Assembly: GCA_031459615.1 (NCBI GenBank)
Contig: JAVKIE010000004.1
Location: forward strand, 62,001 to 126,000
Reading direction: 5' to 3'
From: Calidihabitans tengchongensis
GTDB lineage: Bacteria; Sysuimicrobiota; Sysuimicrobiia; Sysuimicrobiales; Kaftiobacteriaceae
Length of the DNA: 64,000 bases
The notes under the pieces were generated by a model. That model was not told where the DNA came from and did not search any database. It saw only the letters and a program-made list of their open reading frames with translations. Position numbers and translations under genes: made by a program. The stretch's first letter is position 1. The number at the start of each line of letters is the position of its first letter. This document shows positions 7,496 to 17,345 of this stretch, one piece after another.

Positions 7496-7622
7496 AGCGG
7501 CGAAGCCGCGCATCACAATCGCATACCGACCCCGCCGGACCAGCCGCGTCCGGCGCGTTTCCAGCTGTCGTTTCGATTGTGGGAGGCCCCTTGCGGGGCG
7601 TCGGAAGCGGCAGGTGAGATCC

Positions 7623-8822
7623 ATGGTGGACCGGATCCTGACCGACTCCGATGACCGTCCCTCCCGCCGGGTCCGGGTGGCATTCGTCAGCACCTACCCG
7701 CCGCGGGAGTGCGGGATCGCCACGTTCACCCGGGACCTGATCGAGGCGCTGGCCGGCCACAATCCTCCGGTGGAGGCCGTGGTGGCCGCAGTGGATGAGG
7801 ACGCTGTGGCGCGCCCTTACCCGCCGCGCGTCCGCTGGCGGATTCTCCAGCACGACGTCGACACCTACGTCCGGACGGCCCGGGAGCTCTCGGCGTCGGG
7901 AGTCGATGTGGTGAACCTGCAGCACGAATTCGGGATCTTCGGCGGGGAGTGGGGCGCCTACGTGCTGCGGCTGGGGGAACGACCGACCGTCCCCCTGGTG
8001 ACCACCCTGCACACCGTCCTCCCCGATCCGCCTCCGGTGGCTGAGGCCATCATCCGGGCGCTGTGCGAGCACAGCGCCGCCGTGGTCGTGATGACCCGGT
8101 CGGCGGTGGACATCCTGAGGCGGGAGTACGGGGTGGACGACCGGCGCGTGCGCGTCATCCCCCACGGCGTGCCGCCGGTGAGCCGGCAGGATCCGGCGCG
8201 CGTCAAGGCCGACCTGGGCCTGTCCGGCCGGCGCGTGCTGTCCACCTTCGGTCTGCTGAATCCCGGCAAGGGCATCGAGGACGTGATCGACGCCCTGGTC
8301 CACGTGGTGCCCCGCCATCCCGACGTGCTGTACCTGGTGCTGGGGGAAACCCACCCCATGGTCCGGCGGCAGCAGGGCGAGAGCTACCGGGAGTGGCTGC
8401 AGGAGCGGGTGCGGCAGCGGGGCCTGGAGGAGCACGTGCGGTTCGAGAACCGCTACCTGCCCGACCGGGAGCTGATCCGCTACCTGCTGGCCACCGACGT
8501 GTACATCACCCCCTATCACAACCCGCGCCAGATCGTCAGCGGCACGCTGTCCTACGCCCTGGGATGCGGGCGGGCCATCATCTCCACCCCCTACCTGTAC
8601 GCCCGGGATGTGCTGGCCGAGGGGCGGGGCCTGCTGGTGCCATTCCGCGCTCCCCGGGAGATGGCGGCGGCCATCACGCGCCTGCTGGAGGATCCTCACC
8701 TGCGGGAACGGCTCCAGCGCGCCGCCTACAGCCTGGGCCGGCAGATGGCGTGGCCCCGGGTGGCGGCGGCCTATGGCGAGCTGTTTGCCGAGGTGGCCGC
8801 CGCCCGCGCCGTGGCCTTCTGA
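7623..8822 (+). CDS. GT4-family glycosyltransferase
   Basis: This 399-residue GT-B enzyme probably transfers a sugar, perhaps mannose, from a nucleotide donor. The N-terminal Rossmann half starts at FVSTYPPRECGIATFTRDL (residue 21). The C-terminal half has STFGLLNPGKGIEDVIDAL and, in place of the usual ExxxxxxxE donor motif, a stretch around SGTLSYALGCGRAIISTPY. The ATG follows AGGTGAG; a GTG three codons earlier is possible. It lies 7 bp before an alpha/alpha-barrel protein gene and faces a GH130 phosphorylase, so a shared oligosaccharide pathway is likely. Confidence 0.85.
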   Translation: MVDRILTDSDDRPSRRVRVAFVSTYPPRECGIATFTRDLIEALAGHNPPVEAVVAAVDEDAVARPYPPRVRWRILQHDVDTYVRTARELSASGVDVVNLQHEFGIFGGEWGAYVLRLGERPTVPLVTTLHTVLPDPPPVAEAIIRALCEHSAAVVVMTRSAVDILRREYGVDDRRVRVIPHGVPPVSRQDPARVKADLGLSGRRVLSTFGLLNPGKGIEDVIDALVHVVPRHPDVLYLVLGETHPMVRRQQGESYREWLQERVRQRGLEEHVRFENRYLPDRELIRYLLATDVYITPYHNPRQIVSGTLSYALGCGRAIISTPYLYARDVLAEGRGLLVPFRAPREMAAAITRLLEDPHLRERLQRAAYSLGRQMAWPRVAAAYGELFAEVAAARAVAF

Positions 8823-8829
8823 GACCGCC

Positions 8830-9930
8830 ATGCTCCCTCCGCTGTCCGTGGCCCACCTGCGCCGGCTCACCGATGAGACGGGGGTCCTGCAGTTTGCCCG
8901 CTTCGGGGTGCAGGACCCCGCCAGCGGTTACGCCACCGACGACAACGCCCGCGCCCTGGTGGTGGCCGCGCGCCTGCCTCCCCTGCGGTGGCGGGAGACC
9001 CTGGCCCGGACCACCCTGGGCTTCCTGCTGTACGCCCAGCGGCAGGACGGCACGTTCGTCCACCTGATCCGGTACGACCGGCGGCCCGACGGTCGCCCGG
9101 GCTCCGAGGACTGCCTGGGCCGGTGCGCGTGGGCCTGCGGTGAGGTGGTGGCGTCCTCCCTTCCCGATTCCCTGCGCCGCACGGCGGAGTTCATCCTGCA
9201 CCGCGTGTGGCCGCACCTGGACGGTCTGCGGTCCTGCCGCGGCCAAGCCAATGCCATCCTGGGGTTGACCGCCTACTGTCGGGCCACGGGACGGCCCGAG
9301 GCGAAGGCCCTGGCCACCGTGCTGGGCGACCGGTTGCTCCGGGCCCTGGACGACCACAGCGGCGGGGAGTGGGTGTGGTTTGAGGACATCCTGACCTACG
9401 AGCCCGGCCGCCTGCCCGCGGCCCTGTGGGATGTCTACCGCCTGACGGGCCTGGAGCGGTTCCGGCGGGGCGCGGAGGAGACCACAGGGTTCCTGGAGCG
9501 GACCCTTCACCTCCCGGTCGGGGGAGGGGAGCGGGTGCTGGTGCCGGTGGGCAACCGCGGGTGGTATCCCCGCGGAGGCCCCCGGGCGTGGTACGATCAG
9601 CAGCCGGTGGATGCGGGGAGCCTGGTGGAACTGTACGTGGTGGCGGCGGAGACCACCGGTGAGACCCGCTATCGCCGACTGGCGGAGGAGGCGTTTGGCT
9701 GGTTTGCCGGTCGGAACACCGCCGGCGCGGCCGTCTACGACCCCCGCACGGGAGCCTGCCACGACGGCCTGCATCCCGGCGGGGTCAACCTCAACTGCGG
9801 GGCCGAGGCCACCATCACCTTCCTGCTGGCCCGCCTGAGCCTGGGCCGGCTGCTGGGCGTGGACACGGTGCCGCCTCGCCCCCGCCGGCGGGCGGGCTTC
9901 CGGCTGCGGCCTCAGCCTGTCCTGCGGTGA
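8830..9930 (+). CDS. Predicted alpha/alpha-barrel (six-hairpin glycosidase-like) protein
   Basis: I do not recognise a named family. The 366-residue protein shows the repeated helical-hairpin pattern of six-hairpin glycosidases, with PASGYATDDNARALV near residue 33, RGQANAILGLTAYC near residue 137 and WVWFEDILTYEPGRLPAAL near residue 178. Acidic pairs (TDDN, FED) could be catalytic. It follows the GT4 gene by 7 bp and its end overlaps the convergent GH130 gene by 19 bp. Context suggests action on the same glycan. It may be a lyase, hydrolase or mere binding protein. Confidence 0.65.
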   Translation: MLPPLSVAHLRRLTDETGVLQFARFGVQDPASGYATDDNARALVVAARLPPLRWRETLARTTLGFLLYAQRQDGTFVHLIRYDRRPDGRPGSEDCLGRCAWACGEVVASSLPDSLRRTAEFILHRVWPHLDGLRSCRGQANAILGLTAYCRATGRPEAKALATVLGDRLLRALDDHSGGEWVWFEDILTYEPGRLPAALWDVYRLTGLERFRRGAEETTGFLERTLHLPVGGGERVLVPVGNRGWYPRGGPRAWYDQQPVDAGSLVELYVVAAETTGETRYRRLAEEAFGWFAGRNTAGAAVYDPRTGACHDGLHPGGVNLNCGAEATITFLLARLSLGRLLGVDTVPPRPRRRAGFRLRPQPVLR

Positions 9931-10952
9931 CGGGCCACCTCGTAGGCCTCGCGGCGCGCGGCCCGGATCAGGCGCGCCGGCACCGAGGGGGCTGTCCGGG
10001 CGGCGTCGGCGGCCCACTGCAGCAGAGCCTGGCGGGAGACGCTGGCCACGCCGATGACGCTGTCGGCGGCCCCGTAGTACACGAAGTAGCGGTCCCCGAG
10101 CTCCACCGCCCCGCAGGTGAACACCACGTTGGGCACCAGGCCCTCCCGCTCGTAGGGCTCCTCCGGTTCGAGGATCGGGTTGGGAGCTCGCGCCAGGACG
10201 TGGCGGGGGTGCTCCAGATCCAGCAGGGCCACCCCCAGACGGTAGACGCGGCTGTCGTCCACCCCGTGGTAGAACAGAAGCCAGCCATAGGGAGTCCACA
10301 GAGGCGGTACCCCCGGGCCGATGCGGTTGCTGTCCCAGCTTCCCGGCCGGACGGTGAGGATGGGCCCCAGGTCCCGCCAGCGGCGCAGATCCAGGGACGT
10401 CCCCAGGTGGATGTTGGGGAAGATCCGGTGGAGCAGGTAGTACCGCCCGCGGATGCGGGCCGGGAACAGGGCTCCGTTCTTGTCGTCCCACTGGCGGAAG
10501 GCCAGCCCCACGCGGCGGAAAAGCACGAAGTCGCGGGTGGTGGCGATGGCGATCCGCGTCCGCCAGGGGACGCCGTTGTCGTCGAAGGGGGAGGGCCCCC
10601 GCCGGCGGACCGGCCGCAGGGCCGGATACAGGGAGGCCGCCGTGTAGCAGATGAAGTACCGCCCGTCGAGAAACGTCACCCGGGGGTCCTCCACACCCAG
10701 CCTCTCCCACGGGTTGTTCAGGGCGGGCTCGAAGACCGGACGGGGGCTGCGCTCGACGACCCGCACCCCGTCCTCCAGCACCGCCAGGCCGAAGCGGGAG
10801 ACCCAGTCGGCCCCCTGGGCCCGGTACAGCAGCACCACCCGGTTCTGGTAGAGGGTGGCTCCACAGTTGAAGACCCAACGGTTTTCCCACCACCGGCTGG
10901 TGGGCGCCAGGATGGGGTTGCCGTCAAAGCGCTGCAGGCGCGGCGCGTCCAT
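9912..10952 (-). CDS. GH130-family beta-mannoside phosphorylase
   Basis: GH130 enzymes phosphorolyse beta-mannosides to mannose 1-phosphate. The 346-residue five-bladed propeller shows family motifs: RFDGNPILAPTSRWWENRWVFN in broken form at the start, LLYRAQGADW, GVEDPRVTFLDGRYF with the candidate acid, DKNGALFPARIRGRYYLLHR, GPGVPPLWTPYGWLLFYHGV and VFTCGAVELGDRYFVYYGAAD. I start at ATG before DAPRLQRF, where homology begins. Phosphorolytic turnover would feed mannose 1-phosphate back to nucleotide-sugar synthesis for the opposing GT4. The exact linkage (beta-1,2 or 1,4) cannot be told. Confidence 0.85.
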   Translation of the reverse strand: MDAPRLQRFDGNPILAPTSRWWENRWVFNCGATLYQNRVVLLYRAQGADWVSRFGLAVLEDGVRVVERSPRPVFEPALNNPWERLGVEDPRVTFLDGRYFICYTAASLYPALRPVRRRGPSPFDDNGVPWRTRIAIATTRDFVLFRRVGLAFRQWDDKNGALFPARIRGRYYLLHRIFPNIHLGTSLDLRRWRDLGPILTVRPGSWDSNRIGPGVPPLWTPYGWLLFYHGVDDSRVYRLGVALLDLEHPRHVLARAPNPILEPEEPYEREGLVPNVVFTCGAVELGDRYFVYYGAADSVIGVASVSRQALLQWAADAARTAPSVPARLIRAARREAYEVARHRRTG

Positions 10953-11139
10953 GGGATGCCGGGATCGGGTGATTCGTCCGCCGGCGGCCGTTTCCTCCGC
11001 AGCAGGCATGCCCGGGGTCCATGCGGATCAGACCGGGGGCGGCGCGGCGAAGGCCTCAACGCGACGGCATGCCCGGCGCGTGACGGTCAGGCGACGGGCG
11101 GGCTGCCCGGCGGCCGCCGGGGAAGGCGCGCGGCCCCCC

Positions 11140-11337
11140 CTAGCGGGTGGGGACCAGCTCCCGCTCGGGCGAGGAAGCGGCACCCACCGTGTCCGCGCTC
11201 ACCGGCTCCATGCGCACGGGAGCGGAGGGGGAGCGGGGATCCCGGCGGCCGCACAGGTCGTACACCGCCACGATCTCCCCGAACTGCGGCTGAAGGGTCA
11301 CCGTGGCTCCGCACCGCGGACAGCGCCAGACTCCCAT
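11140..11337 (-). CDS. Small zinc-ribbon-like protein
   Basis: This 65-residue protein starts MGVWRCPRCGATVTL and has one further Cys (DLCGRRD), a CxxC plus one later Cys, so a complete zinc site would need dimerisation. The ribosome site GAGGGAGGGG before the ATG is strong, which supports expression. The rest is acidic and Ser/Pro-rich with no motif. No function can be assigned. The approximately 190 bp between it and the GH130 start hold nothing I recognise. Confidence 0.5.
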   Translation of the reverse strand: MGVWRCPRCGATVTLQPQFGEIVAVYDLCGRRDPRSPSAPVRMEPVSADTVGAASSPERELVPTR

Positions 11338-11502
11338 GGGTCCCCTCCCTCTGATGAACTTCCACCTCGGCCCGGAGGTCCCTCCATCACCATAACGTAC
11401 CCGCCGGCGCCCGTGTTCATCCCTCCGGGCGGGGTGGCCGGCACCCTCCGCGGCCGCTATACTGGAGGCCGGCTGTGCCGGTCAATACAAGGGGGAGGAT
11501 CC

Positions 11503-12474
11503 GTGAAGGCCGTTCGCATCCACGCCCACGGAGGGCCAGAGGTCCTGCAGTATGAGGAGGTGCCGGTCCCGACCCCGGGCCCGCGGGAGGTCCGGGTGAA
11601 GGTCGACGCGGCGGGGCTGAACTTCCTGGACACGTACCATCGGACCGGCCTGTACCAGGTCTCCCTGCCCTTCACCCCGGGATCCGAGGCCGCCGGGGTG
11701 GTGGATGCGGTGGGGCCGGGGGTGGACGATCTGCGGCCCGGCGACCGGGTGGCGTGGGCGATGTATCCGGGCGCCTACGCCGAGTACGCCGTGGTCCCGG
11801 CCGCCCGCCTGGTGCCCGTGCCCGAGGGCCTGGACGCCCACATCGCCGCGGCCGTCATGGTGCAGGGGATGACCGCACACTACCTGACCCACAGCACGTA
11901 CCCCCTGCGGGCCGGCCGGACGGTCCTGGTGCACGCCGCCGGGGGAGGGACCGGGCAAATCCTGGTGCAGGTGTGCAAGCGGCTGGGGGCGGTGGTCGTG
12001 GGGACCGCCTCCAGCGAGGAGAAGGCCCGCCTGGCCCGGGAGGCGGGAGCCGACCACGTGATCCGCTACGACCAGGAGGACTTCGTGGAGGCCGTGCGCC
12101 GGATCACCGGCGGTCGGGGCGTGGACGTGGTGTACGACGGGGTCGGGCGCGCCACCGCCGAGAAGGACCTGGACGTGCTGCAGCCCCGGGGCTACCTGGT
12201 GCTGTTCGGCAACGCCAGCGGCGCGCCGCCGGCCATCTCGCCGCTCACGCTGATGGCCAAAGGGTCTCTCTTTGTGACCCGGCCCAGCCTGGGCCACTAC
12301 ACCGCCACCCGTGAGGAACTGCTGGAGCGGGCGCGGGCGGTGTTCGGATGGGTGCAACGGGGGGAGGTGCGTGTCCGCATCGCCCGGACGTACCCCCTGG
12401 CCGCCGCTGCCGATGCCCACCGGGCGCTGGAGTCCCGCCAGCTCCCCGGCAAGGCCCTGCTGCTGCCGCCCTGA
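11503..12474 (+). CDS. qor: NADPH:quinone oxidoreductase, zeta-crystallin type
   Basis: The 323-residue medium-chain reductase lacks the zinc ligands of alcohol dehydrogenases and matches quinone oxidoreductases: VKVDAAGLNFLDTYHRTGLY, GSEAAGVVDAVGPGV, the cofactor motif AAGGGTGQILVQVCKRLGA near residue 148, and VVYDGVGRATAEKDLDVLQPRGYLVLFGNASG. It reduces quinones or enals with NADPH in the cytoplasm. The GTG start has a GGGGGAGGATCC leader, and a possible TATACT -10 lies about 40 bp upstream. It is convergent with the ABC operon and probably monocistronic. Confidence 0.88.
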   Translation: MKAVRIHAHGGPEVLQYEEVPVPTPGPREVRVKVDAAGLNFLDTYHRTGLYQVSLPFTPGSEAAGVVDAVGPGVDDLRPGDRVAWAMYPGAYAEYAVVPAARLVPVPEGLDAHIAAAVMVQGMTAHYLTHSTYPLRAGRTVLVHAAGGGTGQILVQVCKRLGAVVVGTASSEEKARLAREAGADHVIRYDQEDFVEAVRRITGGRGVDVVYDGVGRATAEKDLDVLQPRGYLVLFGNASGAPPAISPLTLMAKGSLFVTRPSLGHYTATREELLERARAVFGWVQRGEVRVRIARTYPLAAAADAHRALESRQLPGKALLLPP

Positions 12475-12477
12475 CCC

Positions 12478-12815
12478 TCAGGGCGCCTCGTCGGTCAGGG
12501 GGCGGATCTCCCGGACCCAGTACAGGCGCGCGATCTCCCGCACCCGCCGGCGGGGAACGGCCCGCACCTCCACGGCGTGGTCACGGGTCCCCGACACCCG
12601 CCCGAACTTCTGGAAGGTGAGGATGTGAAACCGCTCGGGCGGGAACCGCAGCACCACCAGCAGGTCCACCGCGCCGCGCTCGGAGACGTACCGGTCCAGG
12701 TCCGCCGGGATCTTGGGTCCGGCCTGACAGGCGAGCCAGCCCTGCCACGCCGCGGTGAGGACCGCCGCGGCGAGAAGGATCCGGGCCGGACGGGACGACG
12801 CGAGCCGGCTCGGGG

Positions 12816-12819
<4 letters not shown>
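12478..12819 (-). CDS. Small membrane-anchored protein at the end of the ABC operon
   Basis: The 113-residue protein has an N-terminal hydrophobic segment (about residues 14-30, LLAAAVLTAAWQGWLAC) and a basic soluble domain with FPPERFHILTFQKFGRVSG and RRRVREIARLYWVREIRPL. The Cys after the segment does not form a clear lipobox. It starts with an ATGA overlap on the ABC ATPase stop, so it is co-translated with the transporter. I do not recognise a family; it may be an accessory subunit or just the last gene of the operon. Confidence 0.55.
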
Positions 12820-13589
<770 letters not shown>

Positions 13590-13595
13590 CTCCGG

Positions 13596-14399
13596 TCACC
13601 CCGTGGCGCGGACCAGGCCCCAGCGTTCGACGGTGGCCTGCTCCGCCGGGCGCAGCACTCCGGCGTCCACCGCATACCACAGCAGCCCCAGCAGGATCAT
13701 TCCCAGGATCATCTCCACCACGCTGCCCGACCGGCGCGCGTCGAACATCATGAAGCCGATGCCGCTGGTGCCCACGATGATCTCCGCCGCGATCAGGGCG
13801 CGCCATCCGTAGCCCAGGCCGGTGCGCAGCCCCGTGATGATGTTGGGCAAGGCGCCGGGCAGGAGGACCTCCCACAGGATCTGGCTCCGGGAAGCGCCCA
13901 GGCACTGGGCGGCGCGGATGACGTCCACGGGCACGGTGCGCACTCCCAGGGCGGTGTTGAAGATGATGGGGAAGACCACGGTGTAGACGATCACGAAGGT
14001 CATGGTGGTCAGCGTGAAGCCGAACCAGATGAGCAGGATGGGCAGCCAGGCGATGTCGCCGATGGCCTGGAAGAAGATGATCAGCGGCCAGAAGAACCGG
14101 TAGCTGAGGGGGTGCAGGCCGATCAGCACGCCCAGCGGGATGCCCACCAGCGCGCCCACCGCGGTGCCCACGGCCAGGCGGGTGACGCTGTCCTGCAGGT
14201 AGGCGGGCAGGATGCCCTTGTAGGTCAGGGCCACCAGGGCGGCCGCCACGTCGCCAGGGCCGGGGAAGAACGCCCGGGGGTAGATCTCCAGCTCCACCAC
14301 CAGCTGCCAGACGCCCACCAGGAGGACGAAGGGGAGGGCGGCCTGGACCGCCGGCCGCGTCAGGCCCCACCCCACCAGGCGGCGCAGGCGTCCCCTCAT
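13596..14399 (-). CDS. ABC transporter permease, NitT/TauT type (second permease)
   Basis: This 267-residue inner-membrane subunit has about six helices. It carries the EAA loop, here AAQCLGASRSQILWEVLLPGALPNIITGLR, followed by GWRALIAAEIIVGTSGIGFMMFDARR, both typical of SsuC/TauC. Its ATG overlaps the end of the other permease gene (ATGA). The two permeases are clearly paralogous (for example ERWGL at both C-termini) but differ, so the transporter is probably a permease heterodimer rather than the homodimer usual for this class. Confidence 0.9.
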   Translation of the reverse strand: MRGRLRRLVGWGLTRPAVQAALPFVLLVGVWQLVVELEIYPRAFFPGPGDVAAALVALTYKGILPAYLQDSVTRLAVGTAVGALVGIPLGVLIGLHPLSYRFFWPLIIFFQAIGDIAWLPILLIWFGFTLTTMTFVIVYTVVFPIIFNTALGVRTVPVDVIRAAQCLGASRSQILWEVLLPGALPNIITGLRTGLGYGWRALIAAEIIVGTSGIGFMMFDARRSGSVVEMILGMILLGLLWYAVDAGVLRPAEQATVERWGLVRATG

Positions 14400-15229
14400 G
14401 GCGCCCCCCGGGTCAGGCCCCACCGCTCGATGGTGCGGCGCTCCAGGGGCGCCAGCACGGACCGGTCGATGAGCACCCACAGGGCGCCGATCAGGATCAT
14501 GCCCAGCACGATGACCTCGGTGCGGTAGAAGTCCCGCGCCAGGAAGATCATGTAGCCCAGGCCGGCGTTGGTGGCGATGATCTCGGCGGCGATCAGCCCG
14601 CGCCAGGCAAATCCCATGCCCGTCCGGATGCCGGTCACGATGTTGGGCAGCGCCCCCGGCAGGAGCACCTCCACCAGGACATGCCAGGGGCGGGCTCCCA
14701 GGCACCGGGCGGCGTCCCGCAGGACCTGGGGAATGCTGCTCACGCCCAGCAGCGTGTTGTACAGCACGATGAAGAACACCGCGTTGAAGATGATGAAGGT
14801 GATGGCACCGAAGCCGTAGCCGAACCACAGGGTCGCCAGGGGGATCCAGGCGATGCCCGCCAGGACCGAGAAGAACCGCAGGACCGGCAGCAGCAGGCCC
14901 GCCAGGACCCGGCTGGAGCTGATGGCCACCCCCAGCGGGATGCTGGTGGCCACCGCCAGGGTTGTCCCCACCAGGACCCGGCGCAGGCTCTGGGCGATGT
15001 GGTCGGCCAGGTCGCCGGTGCGCACCTGCTGCACCAGCGCCGCGGCCACGTCGGCGGGGGCGGGGAACACCCGCAGGGGAATCCCGGCCAGGCGCACCGT
15101 CAGATGCCACGCCAGGACCAGCGCGGCGAAGGGGGCGGCGAACCACAGCGCCGCCCCCAGCCATCGCCGCGCCGGCGACCCCACGCGCGCCCGGCCCGCA
15201 TCCGGGCCGGCTCCGGCCTGCCGGGTCAT
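14396..15229 (-). CDS. ABC transporter permease, NitT/TauT type (first permease)
   Basis: The 277-residue permease has a charged N-terminal tail and about six transmembrane helices. The EAA loop reads AARCLGARPWHVLVEVLLPGALPNIVTGIR, followed by FAWRGLIAAEIIATNAGLGYMIFLARDFY. It starts within a few bases of the binding-protein stop and overlaps the second permease by 4 bp, so the transporter subunits are tightly coupled. In a related paralogue pair this heteromeric arrangement is less common than a single permease. Confidence 0.9.
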   Translation of the reverse strand: MTRQAGAGPDAGRARVGSPARRWLGAALWFAAPFAALVLAWHLTVRLAGIPLRVFPAPADVAAALVQQVRTGDLADHIAQSLRRVLVGTTLAVATSIPLGVAISSSRVLAGLLLPVLRFFSVLAGIAWIPLATLWFGYGFGAITFIIFNAVFFIVLYNTLLGVSSIPQVLRDAARCLGARPWHVLVEVLLPGALPNIVTGIRTGMGFAWRGLIAAEIIATNAGLGYMIFLARDFYRTEVIVLGMILIGALWVLIDRSVLAPLERRTIERWGLTRGAP

Positions 15230-15230
15230 C

Positions 15231-16310
15231 CTACGGGCACGTTCCCCGGAACACGAACCCCGGCCCCACCTGCGCGTTCCGCGGAATGGGCGGCAGGTCG
15301 TCGAACAGCTGCGGGTGGTTGCGCATCACGTTCAGGATGGGCCCGGGCATGAACACCCGGTTCACATCGAATGTCCCCGGGATGAACCCCAGCCGGTGCA
15401 GGGTCTGCACGCCATTGTGCAGCGCCAGGTAGTTGTAGCAGGAGATGCGGATGTCGATGGTGGGCAGGTTGTTGCGCACCCCCTGCAGGGCCACCTCGGG
15501 CCGCAGCCCCGGCAGCCAGCGCACGGCGATGATGGCGGTCTGCACCGGGTTGGCCCGCATGAACTTGTCCGCCTCCGCCCGGGCGGCCAGGAAGCGCTCG
15601 ATGGTCTCCTGGTTGCGCTCGGCCCACCCGCGCAGGGCCACGTTGAACCCCATGAAGCCGATGAAGCCTCCGCCCCGCACCACCTCATAGGTGTCGGGAA
15701 TCTCCCGCAGGGCGATCACCGGCCAGGGATCCCAGGTGGCGAAGGCGTCCACCGCCCCGCCCCGCAGGGCCACCGGCATCTCCTGGGGCGGGGTGTTGAC
15801 CAGGGTCAGGTCGCGGACGGTGAGCCCGGCCTTCTCCAGGATGCCCAGAATGTACAGGTGGCTGATGGTCCCGAAGGAGACCGCCACCCGCCTGCCGCGC
15901 AGATCCTGGATGGTCCGGATGCCGCTGCCCTTGCGGGTGACCAGGGCCATGGTGTTGTCCCCGCCCAGCCGGACCGCCGAACCGGAGTAATTGCCCACGA
16001 TCACCAGGTCCATACCCCGCAGGACGGCCCCGATCATGGGGACGCCCACCTGCCCCATCTGGATCTCCCCCGCCTGGAGGGCGTTGAGCTGATCCACGCC
16101 GGTGGGGTAGGGGGTGGCAATGGTCACATCCAGCCCCCACTTTTCAAACAGGCCCCGGTCCAGGGCCACCGGGACGCCGAGCTGGTCGATGGCCGCCACG
16201 ATCCCCACCTTCAGGGGAATCAGGGCCGGTCCGGCGCGGCTGGTGGTCACCCCCCATCCCGCCAGGACCAGCACCACGGCGGCCGCCAGGACTGCTGGCT
16301 TGCTGCGCAT
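15231..16310 (-). CDS. NitT/TauT-type ABC substrate-binding protein
   Basis: The 359-residue binding protein has a signal peptide (about residues 1-26, ending TSRAG) and the two-lobed fold of the nitrate/taurine group: VGIVAAIDQLGVPVALDRGLFEKWGLDVTI in broken form near residue 35, GVDQLNALQAGEIQMGQVGVPM, DLRGRRVAVSFGTISHLYIL and AVDAFATWDPWPVIA. It lacks a lipobox. Its ATG overlaps the kinase stop by one base (TGATG). The ligand is unknown; the kinase and aldolase-like genes upstream point to a small organic acid rather than nitrate or taurine. Confidence 0.88.
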   Translation of the reverse strand: MRSKPAVLAAAVVLVLAGWGVTTSRAGPALIPLKVGIVAAIDQLGVPVALDRGLFEKWGLDVTIATPYPTGVDQLNALQAGEIQMGQVGVPMIGAVLRGMDLVIVGNYSGSAVRLGGDNTMALVTRKGSGIRTIQDLRGRRVAVSFGTISHLYILGILEKAGLTVRDLTLVNTPPQEMPVALRGGAVDAFATWDPWPVIALREIPDTYEVVRGGGFIGFMGFNVALRGWAERNQETIERFLAARAEADKFMRANPVQTAIIAVRWLPGLRPEVALQGVRNNLPTIDIRISCYNYLALHNGVQTLHRLGFIPGTFDVNRVFMPGPILNVMRNHPQLFDDLPPIPRNAQVGPGFVFRGTCP

Positions 16311-17272
16311 CACCGTGTCCCTCCTTTCGTCCGGGAATCGCCATGCTGCACCATGAACCGTTCCACCTCGGCGCGGGTGGGCAGGGGAGCGACGGCCCCC
16401 AGGCCCGCCGCCGTCAGGGCGCCCACCGCCGTGGCCAGGCGCGCGGCCTCCGGCGGCGGGACCCCCCGCAGCCACTCCACCAGGAAGCCGGCGTCGAAGG
16501 CGTCGCCTGCCCCCGTGGCGTCCACCACCTCCACCGGCCAGCTGGGCACCGCCCAGCGCTCGCCGCCGGCGGTGATCACCAGGCACCCGGCCGCGCCCCT
16601 CTTCAGGATCACCAGGCGCGGTCCGCGGCCGCACAGGTCCTCGGCCACCGCCTCCGCCGGTCGGGTGTCGTCCAGATGGCCGGCGTCCTCCTCGCTGAGA
16701 AACACGATGTCTGCCCGGGGAAGGGCTTCCGCCACCAGGGTCCGCAGGTGAGGCACCGGAGCCAGCCGCGGCCGCAGGTTCAGGTCGTAGCTGACCCGGA
16801 CGCCGGCGCCGCGCGCGATCTCCATGGCGGCGGCCGCCGTGTCCCGGGCGGAGGGCGAGATGGCCTGGGTGATGCCGCTGGTGTGCACGACCCGCGCCCG
16901 CCTCAGGTAGTCGCGATCGAGGTCGCCCGGCGTCAGCCGGCTGGCCGCCGACCCCGCGCGGTAGTAGGTGAAGCTGTGGCCGCCCGCGTAGCGGGCGATG
17001 AAGTACACGCCGGTGGACGCCTCCCGGTCCACCACCACCCGGGAGGCGTCCACCCCCTCCTGGGCCCACAGGCGCAGGAATGACCGGCCGAAGGCGTCGT
17101 CTCCCACCCGCGTGATGTACCCCGCCGACGCGCCGAGTCGGGCGGCCGCGACGACCACATTCGAGGTGTCGCCTCCCCACCCGCGCCGGAAGGTGTACAC
17201 CTCGTCCAGGGCGCCGAAGTCGACGGCGGCGAACTCGGCCATGGGCTCTCCCAGGGCGACGATGTCCGGCAT
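16310..17272 (-). CDS. PfkB-family carbohydrate kinase, probably 2-keto-3-deoxygluconate kinase-like
   Basis: The 320-residue kinase has the ribokinase fold: ALGEPMAEF at the start, FRRGWGGDTSNVVVAAARLG with the substrate-binding GGD, and the catalytic GAGDAFDAGFLVEWL near residue 256. The GDTSN form and overall pattern resemble KdgK, which phosphorylates 2-keto-3-deoxygluconate, but other keto-sugar acids are possible. I start at ATG behind GGGAGAGGCACC. It lies between an RraA-like aldolase gene and the ABC binding protein, so the importer probably delivers its substrate or a precursor. Confidence 0.82.
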   Translation of the reverse strand: MPDIVALGEPMAEFAAVDFGALDEVYTFRRGWGGDTSNVVVAAARLGASAGYITRVGDDAFGRSFLRLWAQEGVDASRVVVDREASTGVYFIARYAGGHSFTYYRAGSAASRLTPGDLDRDYLRRARVVHTSGITQAISPSARDTAAAAMEIARGAGVRVSYDLNLRPRLAPVPHLRTLVAEALPRADIVFLSEEDAGHLDDTRPAEAVAEDLCGRGPRLVILKRGAAGCLVITAGGERWAVPSWPVEVVDATGAGDAFDAGFLVEWLRGVPPPEAARLATAVGALTAAGLGAVAPLPTRAEVERFMVQHGDSRTKGGTR

Positions 17273-17345
17273 GGTGCCTCTCCCGCTCGGCCCCAAACCC
17301 CCGGAGGCGATCCCGACCGGCCCCGCCCCGGACGGGAGCGACGTC

